DNA of 64,000 bases from Hyphomonas sediminis. Lineage in GTDB: Bacteria > Pseudomonadota > Alphaproteobacteria > Caulobacterales > Hyphomonadaceae. Positions 18,090-29,785 of the stretch are shown piece after piece (position 1 is the stretch's first letter; every line of letters begins with the position of its first letter). A program made the position numbers and the translations under genes. The notes below the pieces were generated by a model that worked only from the letters and a program-made list of their open reading frames with translations, did no database searches and was not told the origin of the DNA. The stretch covers positions 620,001-684,000 of the forward strand of contig NZ_JAIEZP010000001.1 of the NCBI RefSeq assembly GCF_019679475.1. The letters run 5' to 3'.

Positions 18090-18845
18090 ATGCGCCTGCC
18101 CGTTTCCACCTGGCCTGACATTGAAGCCTGGCTGCAGAAATCGAAAACCATCGTCATTCCCATCGGCTCTTTCGAGCAGCATGGGCCGAACGGTTTCATC
18201 GGGACCGATGCTCTGTGCCCGGAAATCATCGCCAATCATGCTGAAAGCCTCGCCCCGGACGATATTCTGGTGGGGCCGACTTTCAATGTGGGCTGCGCGC
18301 AGCATCACCTTGGCTTTACCGGCACGATCACCATGCGCCCCTCGACCATGATTGCCGTGATGGTGGACTGGACCGAGAGCCTGATGCGGCATGGCTTTGA
18401 GCGGATCTACTGGCTGAACGGGCATGGCGGGAACATCGCCACCATCGAGGCGGCGTTTTCCGAAATCCATGCGCGCCGCAGCTTTGACCCGCGCGGGGAG
18501 AATAATCGCCCCGGCCTGACCCTGAAGCGCCGCGACTGGTGGGACTTCAAGGAGGTGATGAACGTCTGCAATACGCTCTACCCCACCGGCCATGGCAGCC
18601 ACGCGACGCCGTCTGAAGTCTCGGTCACCTATTGGGGCTATCCGGAGCGGGAGCGCAGCAAGACCGCGATGAGCCCGAAGATTGCGCCCAGCGGAACGAT
18701 CGGCGACGCCATCCAATATCGCCGCGACTTCCCCGATGGCCGGATCGGATCTGACCCGAGCCAGTCGAGCGTGGAAGACGGCGGGAAGATCGTGGCTGTG
18801 GCGGCGAAATGCGTGATCGAAGAGGTCGCGCGGTTTTCGGCGTGA
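18090..18845 (+). CDS. Creatininase-family amidohydrolase
   Basis: The chosen ATG at 18090 yields 251 residues. The metal-site motifs GSFEQHGPNGFIGTD and LNGHGGN, the binding glutamate region around HATPSEVS, and the length match the creatininase superfamily. Members hydrolyse cyclic amides (creatinine) or act in pterin/riboflavin-like formamide chemistry. The exact substrate here is unknown. It follows purK with four bases between, suggesting co-transcription. A longer upstream frame overlaps purK and is unlikely. Confidence 0.85.
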   Translation: MRLPVSTWPDIEAWLQKSKTIVIPIGSFEQHGPNGFIGTDALCPEIIANHAESLAPDDILVGPTFNVGCAQHHLGFTGTITMRPSTMIAVMVDWTESLMRHGFERIYWLNGHGGNIATIEAAFSEIHARRSFDPRGENNRPGLTLKRRDWWDFKEVMNVCNTLYPTGHGSHATPSEVSVTYWGYPERERSKTAMSPKIAPSGTIGDAIQYRRDFPDGRIGSDPSQSSVEDGGKIVAVAAKCVIEEVARFSA

Positions 18846-18945
18846 GCCCGGCGCACATGAAACGCCCGTAATATCTGACAGCTGCGCCTTTAACCCCGGC
18901 GCGACGCCCGCTATCACCGGGAGACGGGAACAGCGCGGGACATTC

Positions 18946-19677
18946 ATGCTGGACGTCAGATCGCTCGAAAAGGCCTATGGGCCGAAGCAGGCCGTGTGCG
19001 GCATCTCCTTCGCCGTGGAGAAAGGCACCGTGCTGGGCTTTCTGGGCCCCAATGGCGCGGGCAAATCCACCACGATGCGGATGATCGCCGGCGTGCTGGA
19101 GCCCGACACGGGCGACGTGCTGATCGACGGGAAATCCATCGTTTCGGAGCGCCGCGCCGCGCAGGCCGCGCTCGGCTACCTGCCTGAAGGCGCGCCGCTC
19201 TATAATGACATGACGCCGCCAGAGTTCCTGGCCTTCCTCGCCAGCGCCCGGCAGATCCCCAAAGGCCAGCGCAAGGACGCCATCGACCGCACGATTGCGG
19301 ATGCGCGCATTTCCGGCGTGCTGGGCCAGCGGATCGGCGCGCTGTCGAAAGGCTATCGCCGCCGCGTGGGGCTGGCAGGCGCGATCCTGCATGATCCGCC
19401 CGTGCTGGTGCTGGACGAGCCGACCGATGGCCTCGACCCCAACCAGAAGCGGGCCGTGCGCTCGCTGATCGCGCGGATGGCGCCGACCAAAGCGATCATC
19501 ATCTCCACCCATACGCTGACCGAAGTGCCCGCAATGTGCAGCCGCGCTGTGCTGGTGAGCCGGGGGCAGATCATTGCGGACGACACGCCCGCCGGCCTTG
19601 CCAAACGCTCCGATGACGGGACGCTGGAAAGCGCCTTCGCCCGCCTGACCGATCAGGTGGAGGAGGAAACGCTGTGA
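18946..19677 (+). CDS. Gld-type ABC transporter ATPase
   Basis: First of a four-gene unit resembling the GldA-GldF-GldG export-type ABC set. The 243-residue ATPase has Walker A GPNGAGKST (about 37-45), the signature LSKGYRRRVGLAGAIL and Walker B VLVLDEPTDGLD, followed by the H-loop STHTL. It would power the permease encoded immediately downstream; the two frames overlap by 4 bases. In Bacteroidetes such proteins are needed for gliding. In alphaproteobacteria the homologues have no established function, so the transported substrate is unknown. Confidence 0.88.
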   Translation: MLDVRSLEKAYGPKQAVCGISFAVEKGTVLGFLGPNGAGKSTTMRMIAGVLEPDTGDVLIDGKSIVSERRAAQAALGYLPEGAPLYNDMTPPEFLAFLASARQIPKGQRKDAIDRTIADARISGVLGQRIGALSKGYRRRVGLAGAILHDPPVLVLDEPTDGLDPNQKRAVRSLIARMAPTKAIIISTHTLTEVPAMCSRAVLVSRGQIIADDTPAGLAKRSDDGTLESAFARLTDQVEEETL

Positions 19678-20432
19678 TTAGCTTCATCCGCCAGCAGATG
19701 AGCGGGTTTACCGCGACCTACCGGCGCGAGCTGGGCGCGTATTTTGCCACGCCAATGGCGTATGTGTTCCTCGCCGTGTTCCTGCTGGCGCTGGGCCTGT
19801 TTACCTGGGAAGCGGCGCGCCTGTTTGATACCGGAGTGGCAGACCTGCAGCCATTCTTTGCCTGGCATCCCTGGCTCTACATGATCTTCCTGCCCGCCCT
19901 TGCCATGCGCCTCTGGGCGGACGAGCGCGCGGCGGGGACCGATGAACTCCTCCTCTCCCTGCCCCTCGGCCTGCCGGGGCTGGTGCTGGGGAAACTCTGC
20001 GCGGCATGGACGGTGGCGGCTGTTGGCCTGCTGCTGACGGCACCGACCTGGATTTCGATCAACTATCTTGGCCACCCGGACAATGCCGCGATTGCGCTGA
20101 CCTATTTTGTCAGCCTGCTGATGGCGGGGGCGTATCTGTCTATCGGCGCGGCGATCTCTGCGCTGACGGGCAGCCAGGTGACGGCGTTTGTGATCTCTGT
20201 CGTCATCGCGTTCGTGTTTACGGCGGCGGGCTGGCCGCTGGTGCTTTCCACCGTGCAGACGCTGTTTGGCACAGGCTTTGCCGACCTGATCGCGCGCTTT
20301 TCTTTCCTCACCCAGTTTGAAAGCGCGCAGCGCGGCGTGCTGGAGCTGCGCGTGGTGGCGTATTTCCTTGGCTTCACCGCGACCTTCGCCTTTCTCAATT
20401 GCCTGTGGGCGTCGCGCCGGAGGCTTGGCTAG
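19674..20432 (+). CDS. Gld-type ABC permease
   Basis: A 252-residue integral membrane protein with about six hydrophobic helices (for example MAYVFLAVFLLALGLF near the start and VVAYFLGFTATFAFLNCL near the end). It shares the ABC-2 layout of GldF-like permeases. It overlaps the ATPase gene by four bases and is followed after three bases by the large GldG-like gene, so it is clearly in one operon. Confidence 0.86.
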   Translation: MISFIRQQMSGFTATYRRELGAYFATPMAYVFLAVFLLALGLFTWEAARLFDTGVADLQPFFAWHPWLYMIFLPALAMRLWADERAAGTDELLLSLPLGLPGLVLGKLCAAWTVAAVGLLLTAPTWISINYLGHPDNAAIALTYFVSLLMAGAYLSIGAAISALTGSQVTAFVISVVIAFVFTAAGWPLVLSTVQTLFGTGFADLIARFSFLTQFESAQRGVLELRVVAYFLGFTATFAFLNCLWASRRRLG

Positions 20433-20435
20433 GCG

Positions 20436-22328
20436 ATGCGGGCACGGCGCTATCTTCTGCTGACGACGCTGCTGGCGGCAGTGATCATGCTGGCGGGCAA
20501 CATTGCCGGGCAAAGCCTGCTGGCAGGCGCGCGGCTCGATTTCACCGAAGGCAAACTCTACACACTTTCTGACGCGACCAAGGAAACGCTGCGCGACCTG
20601 GCTGAGCCGGTAGAGCTGACCTTCGTCTACTCCCGCCGTGTGGGGCAGGACTATCCGGCGATCCAGGCGCATGCCGCGCGCGTGCGCGAGCTGCTGGCGG
20701 CCTATCGCGCCGCGTCCGGCGGGAACATCCGCGTGCGGGAAATTGACCCGAAGCCTTTCTCTGAAGCGGAAGACGAGGCGCTGGCCGCCGGCGTCAGCGC
20801 GATCCCTGCGAGCGGCGATCCGCTCTATTTCGGCATCATCGGGCGCAACACGATTGATGATGTGAGGCTGATCCCCTTCCTGGCGCCCGAACGCGAGACG
20901 ACGCTGGAATATGACCTGACACGAATGGTGGCGCGACTGGACAATCCGGAGCCCCCGAGCGTGGGTATTCTTTCTTCGCTGGACGGGATGCGCGCGCTGG
21001 GCGGGGACAGCGGCTATACGGTGCTGCAGGATATCGGGCGCAGTTTCACCGTGGAGCAGATCCCCGATGATTTCCGCACACTGCCGGATGTGGACGTTTT
21101 GCTGCTGGCCCAGCCCCCTTCCCTGACGGCGCGGCAGGAATGGCTGATCGACCAGTTCATCCTGCGCCATGGGCGGGCGATCTTTGTGGTGGACCCGGCA
21201 GCGAAGACGGCGCTGACAGGAAGCTTCTTTGCCAATTCCGAGTCCCTTGCCCGCTCGAGCCTCGGGCGGCTGGGCACGGCCTGGGGCGTGGAGCTGGCGC
21301 CGCAGGCGGTGGCCGACGCAGCCAACGCGCTGACCGTGCCGGTGGAGAGCGCGCTGGGGCGGATCGAGGAAATGGCGCATCCGCTGTTTGTGGGCGTGCC
21401 GGCCGAGACGATGAGCCGGGATGATCCGATCACGGCGGACCTGATGCGCGTGATCAATTTCGGCGCGCCCGGCGCCCTGATTGCCAAGGCCCTGCCCGAA
21501 GGCGAGACCTTTGCGCCGCTGATCATGACGGGGCCGAGCCCATCCTATATCGACCCGGCCCGCGCCGCGCGCGACATGAGCCCGAATGAAGTGCTGCAAA
21601 GCTATATGACCGAGCCCGAGCCGCTGGTGATTGCCGCGCGGCTTTCAGGCGAGCTGCGCAGCGCGTTTCCAAACGGCGCGCCGCCCATTGATGAACCTGC
21701 CGACGAGGCGGAGGCCGAAGCCGCACGCGCCGAAGCGCAAGACCTGTTGCCGCATATTGCGGCGAGCGAAACGCCTGCGGAGATCGTTCTGGTGGCGGAT
21801 GCTGATTTCCTCTCAGACGATTTCTATGTGGTGCCCGGCAGCGGCGTTGTGGTGGCCGACAATGGCGCCTTCCTGCTGAACGCGCTCGACGCGCTGGCCG
21901 GGAGCGGGGAGCTTTCGCGGCTACGGTCTCGCGCGGCCAGCCTGCGGCCAATGGTGCGGATTGATGAGATGCGCGAGGCGGCAGAAGACCAGTATTTCCG
22001 TCAGCAGTCTGAACTGGAATCGCGGCTTTCTGCGGCGCAGGCGCGGCTGAACGAGTTGCAGTCTGCCGTCACCGGCGACGGCTTTTTCGCTGGCGATCCG
22101 GAAGCCGAACTCACAGCGGCAGAGCGGGCCGAGCTTTCGCGCCTGCGCGAGGACATTCTTTCCCTGCGGGCGAACCTGCGCGACATTGAACGCGATTACC
22201 GGCGCGACATTGACCGGCTGGAGGCAACCCTCAAAGCCATCAACATCTGGGGCGGGCCGTTGCTGGTGACGCTGGCAGGGCTTCTGGTCTGGCGGCGGCA
22301 GGTGAAGCTGCGGAGGAAGCGGGCATGA
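20436..22328 (+). CDS. GldG-like large extracytoplasmic ABC component
   Basis: A 630-residue protein with an N-terminal transmembrane helix (LLLTTLLAAVIMLAGNI), a long exported domain (ABC-type uncharacterised transport domain), a C-terminal coiled coil (about 520-600, heptad-like Leu/Ala/Gln/Arg) and a last transmembrane helix (GGPLLVTLAGLLVW) with an RRQVKLRRKR tail. This is the arrangement of GldG-like proteins. It overlaps the next gene by four bases. Confidence 0.83.
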   Translation: MRARRYLLLTTLLAAVIMLAGNIAGQSLLAGARLDFTEGKLYTLSDATKETLRDLAEPVELTFVYSRRVGQDYPAIQAHAARVRELLAAYRAASGGNIRVREIDPKPFSEAEDEALAAGVSAIPASGDPLYFGIIGRNTIDDVRLIPFLAPERETTLEYDLTRMVARLDNPEPPSVGILSSLDGMRALGGDSGYTVLQDIGRSFTVEQIPDDFRTLPDVDVLLLAQPPSLTARQEWLIDQFILRHGRAIFVVDPAAKTALTGSFFANSESLARSSLGRLGTAWGVELAPQAVADAANALTVPVESALGRIEEMAHPLFVGVPAETMSRDDPITADLMRVINFGAPGALIAKALPEGETFAPLIMTGPSPSYIDPARAARDMSPNEVLQSYMTEPEPLVIAARLSGELRSAFPNGAPPIDEPADEAEAEAARAEAQDLLPHIAASETPAEIVLVADADFLSDDFYVVPGSGVVVADNGAFLLNALDALAGSGELSRLRSRAASLRPMVRIDEMREAAEDQYFRQQSELESRLSAAQARLNELQSAVTGDGFFAGDPEAELTAAERAELSRLREDILSLRANLRDIERDYRRDIDRLEATLKAINIWGGPLLVTLAGLLVWRRQVKLRRKRA

Positions 22329-23386
22329 GCGACCTGCGCGGGCGCCAGCGCGCCAACCGTGTGCGGATCATGGCCGCCGTTGCCGGGGCGCTGACACTGG
22401 CGGCAATCCTCAGCCAATGCAGTGGCCGCTTCGGGCCCGAGCAGAGCGACCTGACCGGCAAGCCCGTGCTGCCCGGCTTCGAGAGCGTGCGGGCCGAGGC
22501 AAAGGAAATCCGCATCTCGCTGGCCGATGAAAACTACACCCTGTTTGCAACACCGGCAGGATGGCGCCTTGCGGGCACGGACGGGTATCCCATCCGCGTT
22601 GACCGGCTGGACGAACTGGCCGCGGGCCTTGAAAGCCTCGTCTGGGACCAGCCGCGCACGCGCGACGAGGGCAAGATGAATGCCATTGGCCTCGGCGACC
22701 CGCGCGAAGGCGGCAATGGCGCGCTGGTGGAAGTAATCGGGCAGGATGGCGAGGTCCGCTCCGCGCTGATTACGGGGCGTAAGGACAATTATATCTATGC
22801 GCGCCATCCGGGCGAGGCGCAGGCCTTCCGCGTGACCGGCGACCTGCCCCCGCTCTATTCTGCGCAGGCCTGGCTCGATCTCGACATTATCGACATCAAT
22901 GCCGACGCGGTGTCTGCCGTGCGCATCACCGACCGCAATGGCGCTTCGCTCTATCTGCAGCGCGCCGTGGGCAGCAGCGACCGGGATTTCCTCCCCGCGC
23001 CGCCCTTCGAGAATTATGTGCTGGTGAACCGGCTGGCGGTGACCGGCCCGGCCCTCGCCCTGACACGCCTGCAGCCAGTTGGCGTGAAGCCAGCGAGCAC
23101 GCTGCGGACCCAGCCTGTAAGCCGGCACATCACAGAGACGCATGACGGGCTGGAGGTGGAAGCGCGCGCCTATTCGGAAGCTGATGGCTACTACATCACC
23201 CTGCGCGCGATCGAAGCGGGCGAAGGCGCCCATCGCGGCGCAGCGATCAACGAACGCGCCGATGGATGGGCGTTTCAGGTGTCCGCGGTCGACTGGATGG
23301 ATTTCACGCCGATGATCAGCGCCATTGCCCGCGCGCCGGAGAGCGAGACACCGACCACAGAAACAGAAACACCTGCCGAAGAGTGA
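22325..23386 (+). CDS. DUF4340-domain protein of the Gld-type cassette
   Basis: A 353-residue protein with a single N-terminal membrane helix and a large exported beta-rich domain. The repeats YTLFATPAGWRLAG and LDLDIIDINADAVSAVRITD are typical of DUF4340 domains, which commonly occur with Gld-type ABC genes. It is the last gene of the cassette and overlaps the previous one in an ATGA. It ends 1 base before the convergent DUF1223 gene. Confidence 0.82.
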   Translation: MSDLRGRQRANRVRIMAAVAGALTLAAILSQCSGRFGPEQSDLTGKPVLPGFESVRAEAKEIRISLADENYTLFATPAGWRLAGTDGYPIRVDRLDELAAGLESLVWDQPRTRDEGKMNAIGLGDPREGGNGALVEVIGQDGEVRSALITGRKDNYIYARHPGEAQAFRVTGDLPPLYSAQAWLDLDIIDINADAVSAVRITDRNGASLYLQRAVGSSDRDFLPAPPFENYVLVNRLAVTGPALALTRLQPVGVKPASTLRTQPVSRHITETHDGLEVEARAYSEADGYYITLRAIEAGEGAHRGAAINERADGWAFQVSAVDWMDFTPMISAIARAPESETPTTETETPAEE

Positions 23387-24040
23387 TCAGCGCACGTCCA
23401 GAACGGCGAGGACAGGACCGAAACCGGCCTCCTGAACGATCAGCATGCAGGCCGAGGCGCAGGCGGGAAGATCGATATCGGCCCGGCCGCCGATCCATGG
23501 GCCGATCTGGCGCGCGGATGTGACGGGGTTGGGCATCTTGGTGTCGTTGTCTTCATCGGTGAGATAGCTGACCCACCACAGGTCTACGAGGCCTTCGGCC
23601 TCCCCTTTCAGGGACACGCGGCCATCCGCCTTGCGCACCAGTCGGATGCCGCTGGCAGGCAGCGCCGTCATCTTGGAAAGGGCGGCATCGACCTTGCTGG
23701 ACTTGTTGCCGGGGGCTTGCTCCCTGCCATTGAAGACGGCCTGGGGCGTATACGGGCCGCGCAGGGCGAAACGCTCGACATAGCCGCGCTGGCGATCTTT
23801 CGATTCCGGCAGGGCCATCTTCTCTTTCGAGCCGAGATAATCCCAGTAATCGACCGGCCAGGTGAGGACGAGGACATCGTCCCGCTGGGCTTCCAGCTCA
23901 TCCATCGCCTTATAGGCCGCCGGGCAGGACCGACAGTTCTTGGAGGCAAAAAGCTCCACAAGAACAGGACCTTCCGCGCGCGCCGAGGGCGCCACAAATG
24001 CAGCCATCAGGAACAGGAAAAGAGCGGACAGTCGCAGCAT
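23387..24040 (-). CDS. DUF1223 thioredoxin-like exported protein
   Basis: The 217-residue product has a signal peptide (LSALFLFLMAAFVAPSARA) and a thioredoxin-like fold with an active-site-like NCRSCP (Cys36, Cys39), typical of DUF1223 proteins. They are probably redox proteins of the periplasm, but no partner is known. A second pair of cysteines (ACASACM) lies near the C-terminus. Confidence 0.8.
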   Translation of the reverse strand: MLRLSALFLFLMAAFVAPSARAEGPVLVELFASKNCRSCPAAYKAMDELEAQRDDVLVLTWPVDYWDYLGSKEKMALPESKDRQRGYVERFALRGPYTPQAVFNGREQAPGNKSSKVDAALSKMTALPASGIRLVRKADGRVSLKGEAEGLVDLWWVSYLTDEDNDTKMPNPVTSARQIGPWIGGRADIDLPACASACMLIVQEAGFGPVLAVLDVR

Positions 24041-24104
24041 AACAGGAACAGCTTATAAGCTCTGGCTCGAAGTGCCGACAGTCACAGCAGCGTGAGACGC
24101 TGTA

Positions 24105-24143
24105 AAAAGCCCGCCGCGGGCAAATCCGGCGGCGGGCTCTTTT
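24105..24143 (-). terminator. Terminator of the aconitase gene
   Basis: A 10-bp stem (AGCCCGCCGC at 24109-24118 and its inverse at 24130-24139) is followed on the minus strand by TTTT. It lies just after the acnA stop and just before the start of the DUF1223 gene. Confidence 0.9.
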
Positions 24144-24145
24144 GC

Positions 24146-26911
<2,766 letters not shown>

Positions 26912-27083
26912 GTCCGACCCTTGCCTCCTGGTAAAGGGCCTCACGGTCTGGAGGCCCGCTTTCGTCGCTGCGGCCCTCATATAGGCCCTGCCCTTCCGGC
27001 GCAATTGGGACAAAGGGTCAATACGTTAATCGCGGCGCAAGGCCCCGTTTGCAGGCAGGGGCGAACAGGCTAAGCCTGCGCGG

Positions 27084-27665
27084 GTGACGACTTCGACCGC
27101 GCCCCTGATCCATGCCAGCGGCCTCGCTATCCTGCGGGGTGAACGGGTGCTGTTCCGCGGGATAGGCCTCACCCTTGCGCCCGGCGAAGCCATCGTGCTG
27201 CGCGGCGCCAACGGGGCGGGCAAGACGACGCTGCTGCGGATGCTGGCGGGACTGACACGGGCCGAAGCGGGGGATATCTCCCGCCCTCTGCCCCATCACT
27301 GGGTAGGCCATAAGGAAGGTATCAAACCGCAGGAAACCCCGCGCGAGCATCTGGCGCTTTGGGCGCAAGCCTGGGGATCGACAGCGAAGATCCCTGAAAT
27401 CCTTGAGAAAATGGCACTGACCCGCGCCGCGGACGTGCCGGGCCGATACCTTTCAGCGGGGCAGAGACGGCGCACGGCCTTTGCCCGGCTGATGCTGGAG
27501 GACCGGCCCCTGTGGCTGCTCGATGAGCCTTATACAGCGCTGGACGCCGATGGCAGAAAGCTGCTCGACAATGTCATTTTGAGGCATCTTGAGGCAAAAG
27601 GCGGCCTTATTGCATCAATGCACGACCATTCCGGATTCCCTGTGAGCCGGGAGGTGACGCTTTGA
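27084..27665 (+). CDS. ccmA: Cytochrome c maturation ATPase CcmA
   Basis: CcmA is the ATPase of the heme-handling CcmABCD complex that loads CcmE. The start is GTG at 27084. Walker A is RGANGAGKTT, the signature YLSAGQRRRTAFARL, and Walker B WLLDEPYTALD. At 193 residues it matches CcmA. The stop overlaps the ccmB start. First gene of the ccmABCDG unit. Confidence 0.92.
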   Translation: MTTSTAPLIHASGLAILRGERVLFRGIGLTLAPGEAIVLRGANGAGKTTLLRMLAGLTRAEAGDISRPLPHHWVGHKEGIKPQETPREHLALWAQAWGSTAKIPEILEKMALTRAADVPGRYLSAGQRRRTAFARLMLEDRPLWLLDEPYTALDADGRKLLDNVILRHLEAKGGLIASMHDHSGFPVSREVTL

Positions 27666-28327
27666 GCGGCGCCCCGGTTCTGGCGGCGTTCCGGCAAGCG
27701 TTCGGCGAGGCCTGGGCGGGCGGCGCGGGCGCGCTGATGCCACTCGGCTTCCTGGGCGGGGCAGCCGTTCTCGTGCCGCTGGGTATCGGAAGTGATACCC
27801 AGACCCTCCAGGCGGTTGGCCCCGGCATCATCTGGGTAGCGCTTGCCCTATCCAGCCTTGTGACGCTGGAGCGGATTTTCCAGGCCGATGTGGAAGACGG
27901 GACGCTGGACCTCTGGCTGCAAGCGGGCACGCCCATGGCGGCCATCGCGGCGGCAAAGACGCTGGCGCACTGGCTGGCCGCCGGCCTGCCGCTGGCGCTG
28001 GCCTCTCCCCTGCTGGCGCTGATGTTCCAGGCACAGATCAGCCCGCAATTGCTGACCGATCTTGGCCTCTACACCCTTGGCGGACTTGCATTTTTCTTCT
28101 GGGGCGGGGTGGGCGCGGCCCTTTCGGCAACGGTGCGCCGGGGCGGGCTGCTGATCGCGCTGATCGCCCTGCCGCTTTATGTGCCGACGGCGATCTTCGG
28201 CGCCCTTGCCATGACCGGCGGGATCGGGTCTGACGGCGCGCCGATGCTGCTGGCAGCCTCGACACTTTTTGCCTGCGCTGTTGCGCCCTATGCCATGGCC
28301 GCCGCCCTGCGCTTGGCGGCGGACTGA
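27662..28327 (+). CDS. ccmB: Heme exporter permease CcmB
   Basis: A 221-residue membrane protein with six helices and the conserved DVEDGTLDLWL-like loop after the second helix, as in CcmB. It partners CcmA and CcmC. The likely start is TTG at 27662, overlapping the ccmA stop. It is part of the operon with ccmC starting 23 bases further on. Confidence 0.9.
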   Translation: MSGAPVLAAFRQAFGEAWAGGAGALMPLGFLGGAAVLVPLGIGSDTQTLQAVGPGIIWVALALSSLVTLERIFQADVEDGTLDLWLQAGTPMAAIAAAKTLAHWLAAGLPLALASPLLALMFQAQISPQLLTDLGLYTLGGLAFFFWGGVGAALSATVRRGGLLIALIALPLYVPTAIFGALAMTGGIGSDGAPMLLAASTLFACAVAPYAMAAALRLAAD

Positions 28328-28350
28328 GGGAAGGTTATTCCGGGAACGTC

Positions 28351-29079
28351 ATGTGGTCCTATTTCGCTAATCCGCACAAATTCCTCGGCCTGTCGAACTG
28401 GCTGGCGCCTGTCTTCTATATCGCGGGCGCGCTCTGCATCGGCTGGGGCCTCTGGCAGGCGCTCTGGATTATTCCGAAGGATGACTATCAGGGCGGGGAC
28501 ATCATGCGGGTGATGTTCGTCCACGTTCCCGCCGCCTGGCTGGCCATGGCGAGCTATTCAGCCCTGGCAATTGCCAGCTTCGTCTGGTTCATCTGGCGCC
28601 ACGAACTGGCAGACATTGCGGCCAAATCCATCGCGCCGCTGGGCGCAGTGTGGACGGCGCTGTGCCTTGCGACCGGCGCGATCTGGGGCAAGCCGACCTG
28701 GGGCACCTGGTGGCAATGGGACGATGCGCGGATGATGTCCGTGCTGTTCCTGTTCTTCCTGTTCCTTGGCTATATGGCCCTGCGCGCAGCGATGGATTCC
28801 CGCCAGAAGGCAGCCCGCGCCGGGGCAATCCTCGCCATGGTGGGCGCAATCAATGTGCCGCTGATCAAATTCTCCGTGGACCTCTTCACCTCGCTGCACC
28901 AGCCTGCCAGCGTCATCACAGCGGACGGCCCGGCGATGCCGGCAGTCTACCTGACGCCGCTGCTGATTTCCGGCCTGGGCCACAGCCTGCTGTTTGGCGG
29001 CCTCGTGATGACGCATATGCGCACCGAAATTCGTGAGCGGCGCATTGCGCGCCTGACGGCCAAGGCATTGGAGGCCTGA
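28351..29079 (+). CDS. ccmC: Heme-handling protein CcmC
   Basis: CcmC holds heme at the periplasmic face for transfer to CcmE. The 242-residue protein has six membrane helices and the tryptophan-rich signature WGKPTWGTWWQWDDAR (WxWD type). Two exposed histidines (HVPAAW and SLHQPAS) likely ligate heme. It lies in the ccm operon directly ahead of ccmD. Confidence 0.93.
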   Translation: MWSYFANPHKFLGLSNWLAPVFYIAGALCIGWGLWQALWIIPKDDYQGGDIMRVMFVHVPAAWLAMASYSALAIASFVWFIWRHELADIAAKSIAPLGAVWTALCLATGAIWGKPTWGTWWQWDDARMMSVLFLFFLFLGYMALRAAMDSRQKAARAGAILAMVGAINVPLIKFSVDLFTSLHQPASVITADGPAMPAVYLTPLLISGLGHSLLFGGLVMTHMRTEIRERRIARLTAKALEA

Positions 29080-29082
29080 CCC

Positions 29083-29241
29083 ATGCCGGAGTTTGACAAG
29101 AACGCCGCCTATATCTGGGCCTGCTATCTGATCGGCGCGCTGATGATTGGCGCAGCCTGCCTTCAGGCCTGGCTGGCGGCAAAGGCAGCCAAACGCCGGC
29201 TGGACAGGCTGGCGGCCAATGATGACGAGGCGAGCGCATGA
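29083..29241 (+). CDS. ccmD: Heme exporter small subunit CcmD
   Basis: A 52-residue single-helix protein, MPEFDKNAAYIWACYLIGAL in front, with a charged tail after the membrane segment (AAKAAKRRLDRLAANDDEASA). Position between ccmC and ccmG and length are exactly those of CcmD, which links CcmABC and helps release holo-CcmE. It starts 4 bases past the ccmC stop and its stop TGA (29239-29241) overlaps the ccmG ATG. Confidence 0.9.
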   Translation: MPEFDKNAAYIWACYLIGALMIGAACLQAWLAAKAAKRRLDRLAANDDEASA

Positions 29242-29759
29242 AACGGTGGCTCTACGCCCTGCCGGTTGCGGCGTTGGTGGTGGTGGCCGGGTTTGGCGGC
29301 TGGCAGATGATGCGCCCCTCGAAAGGCGAGTTCGAGCGGATTTCCCGCGACGCGCCACAGCACATTTTTCCCCTGATGGATGGCAGCGGCGAGATTTCCT
29401 TTGCCCCTCCCCCCGGCGGGCAGCCGGTGGTGGTGAACCTGTTTGCCAGCTGGTGCGCCCCCTGCGAAGCCGAGCACAAATACCTGGTTGAGCTGGGCGG
29501 GAAGCATCCCGGACAGGTGTACGGCATTCTTTATAAAGACAAGCTGGAAGACGGCGCCGCATTCCTGGAGCGGATGGGCAATCCCTATACCCAGATCGGA
29601 TTGGACCCCAACGGGCGCGGCGGGCTCGATTTCGGGCTGACGGGCGTTCCGGAAACCTTTGTGATCTCCGCGGATGGCCAGATCATCCTGCATATTGGCG
29701 GCCCGCTGGACGAAGAGCTGGTCCAAAAAGTAAGCGGGGCGCTAGAAGCGCCCCGCTGA
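29238..29759 (+). CDS. ccmG: Thiol:disulfide oxidoreductase CcmG/DsbE
   Basis: CcmG keeps apocytochrome c cysteines reduced before heme attachment. The 173-residue protein has an N-terminal membrane anchor, the SWCAPC active site (Cys73, Cys76) in a thioredoxin domain, and the GVPETFVI cis-proline strand. It overlaps ccmD by four bases. CcmE, CcmF and CcmH, which would normally follow, are not here. Its 3' end contains a perfect 11-bp hairpin used on the other strand. Confidence 0.92.
   Translation: MKRWLYALPVAALVVVAGFGGWQMMRPSKGEFERISRDAPQHIFPLMDGSGEISFAPPPGGQPVVVNLFASWCAPCEAEHKYLVELGGKHPGQVYGILYKDKLEDGAAFLERMGNPYTQIGLDPNGRGGLDFGLTGVPETFVISADGQIILHIGGPLDEELVQKVSGALEAPR
29733..29757 (-). terminator. 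Hairpin over the ccmG stop codon, ending the MarR-H1 gene
   Basis: AGCGGGGCGCT (29733-29743) and AGCGCCCCGCT (29747-29757) form a perfect 11-bp stem with a 3-base loop. On the minus strand it is followed by TTACTTTTT, so it fits best as a terminator for the converging MarR gene. It is embedded in the last codons of ccmG. Confidence 0.7.
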
Positions 29760-29785
29760 TAGCCTTCTGACGAAGGAAAGAAGAC

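Noticed and set aside
16391-18235. A 614-residue minus-strand frame over purE and purK
   Set aside because: Antisense shadow; both purE and purK are complete with typical motifs.
19653-21599. A 648-residue minus-strand frame over the Gld-type cassette
   Set aside because: Arg/His/Gln-rich shadow composition, no family, and it covers the real ABC genes.
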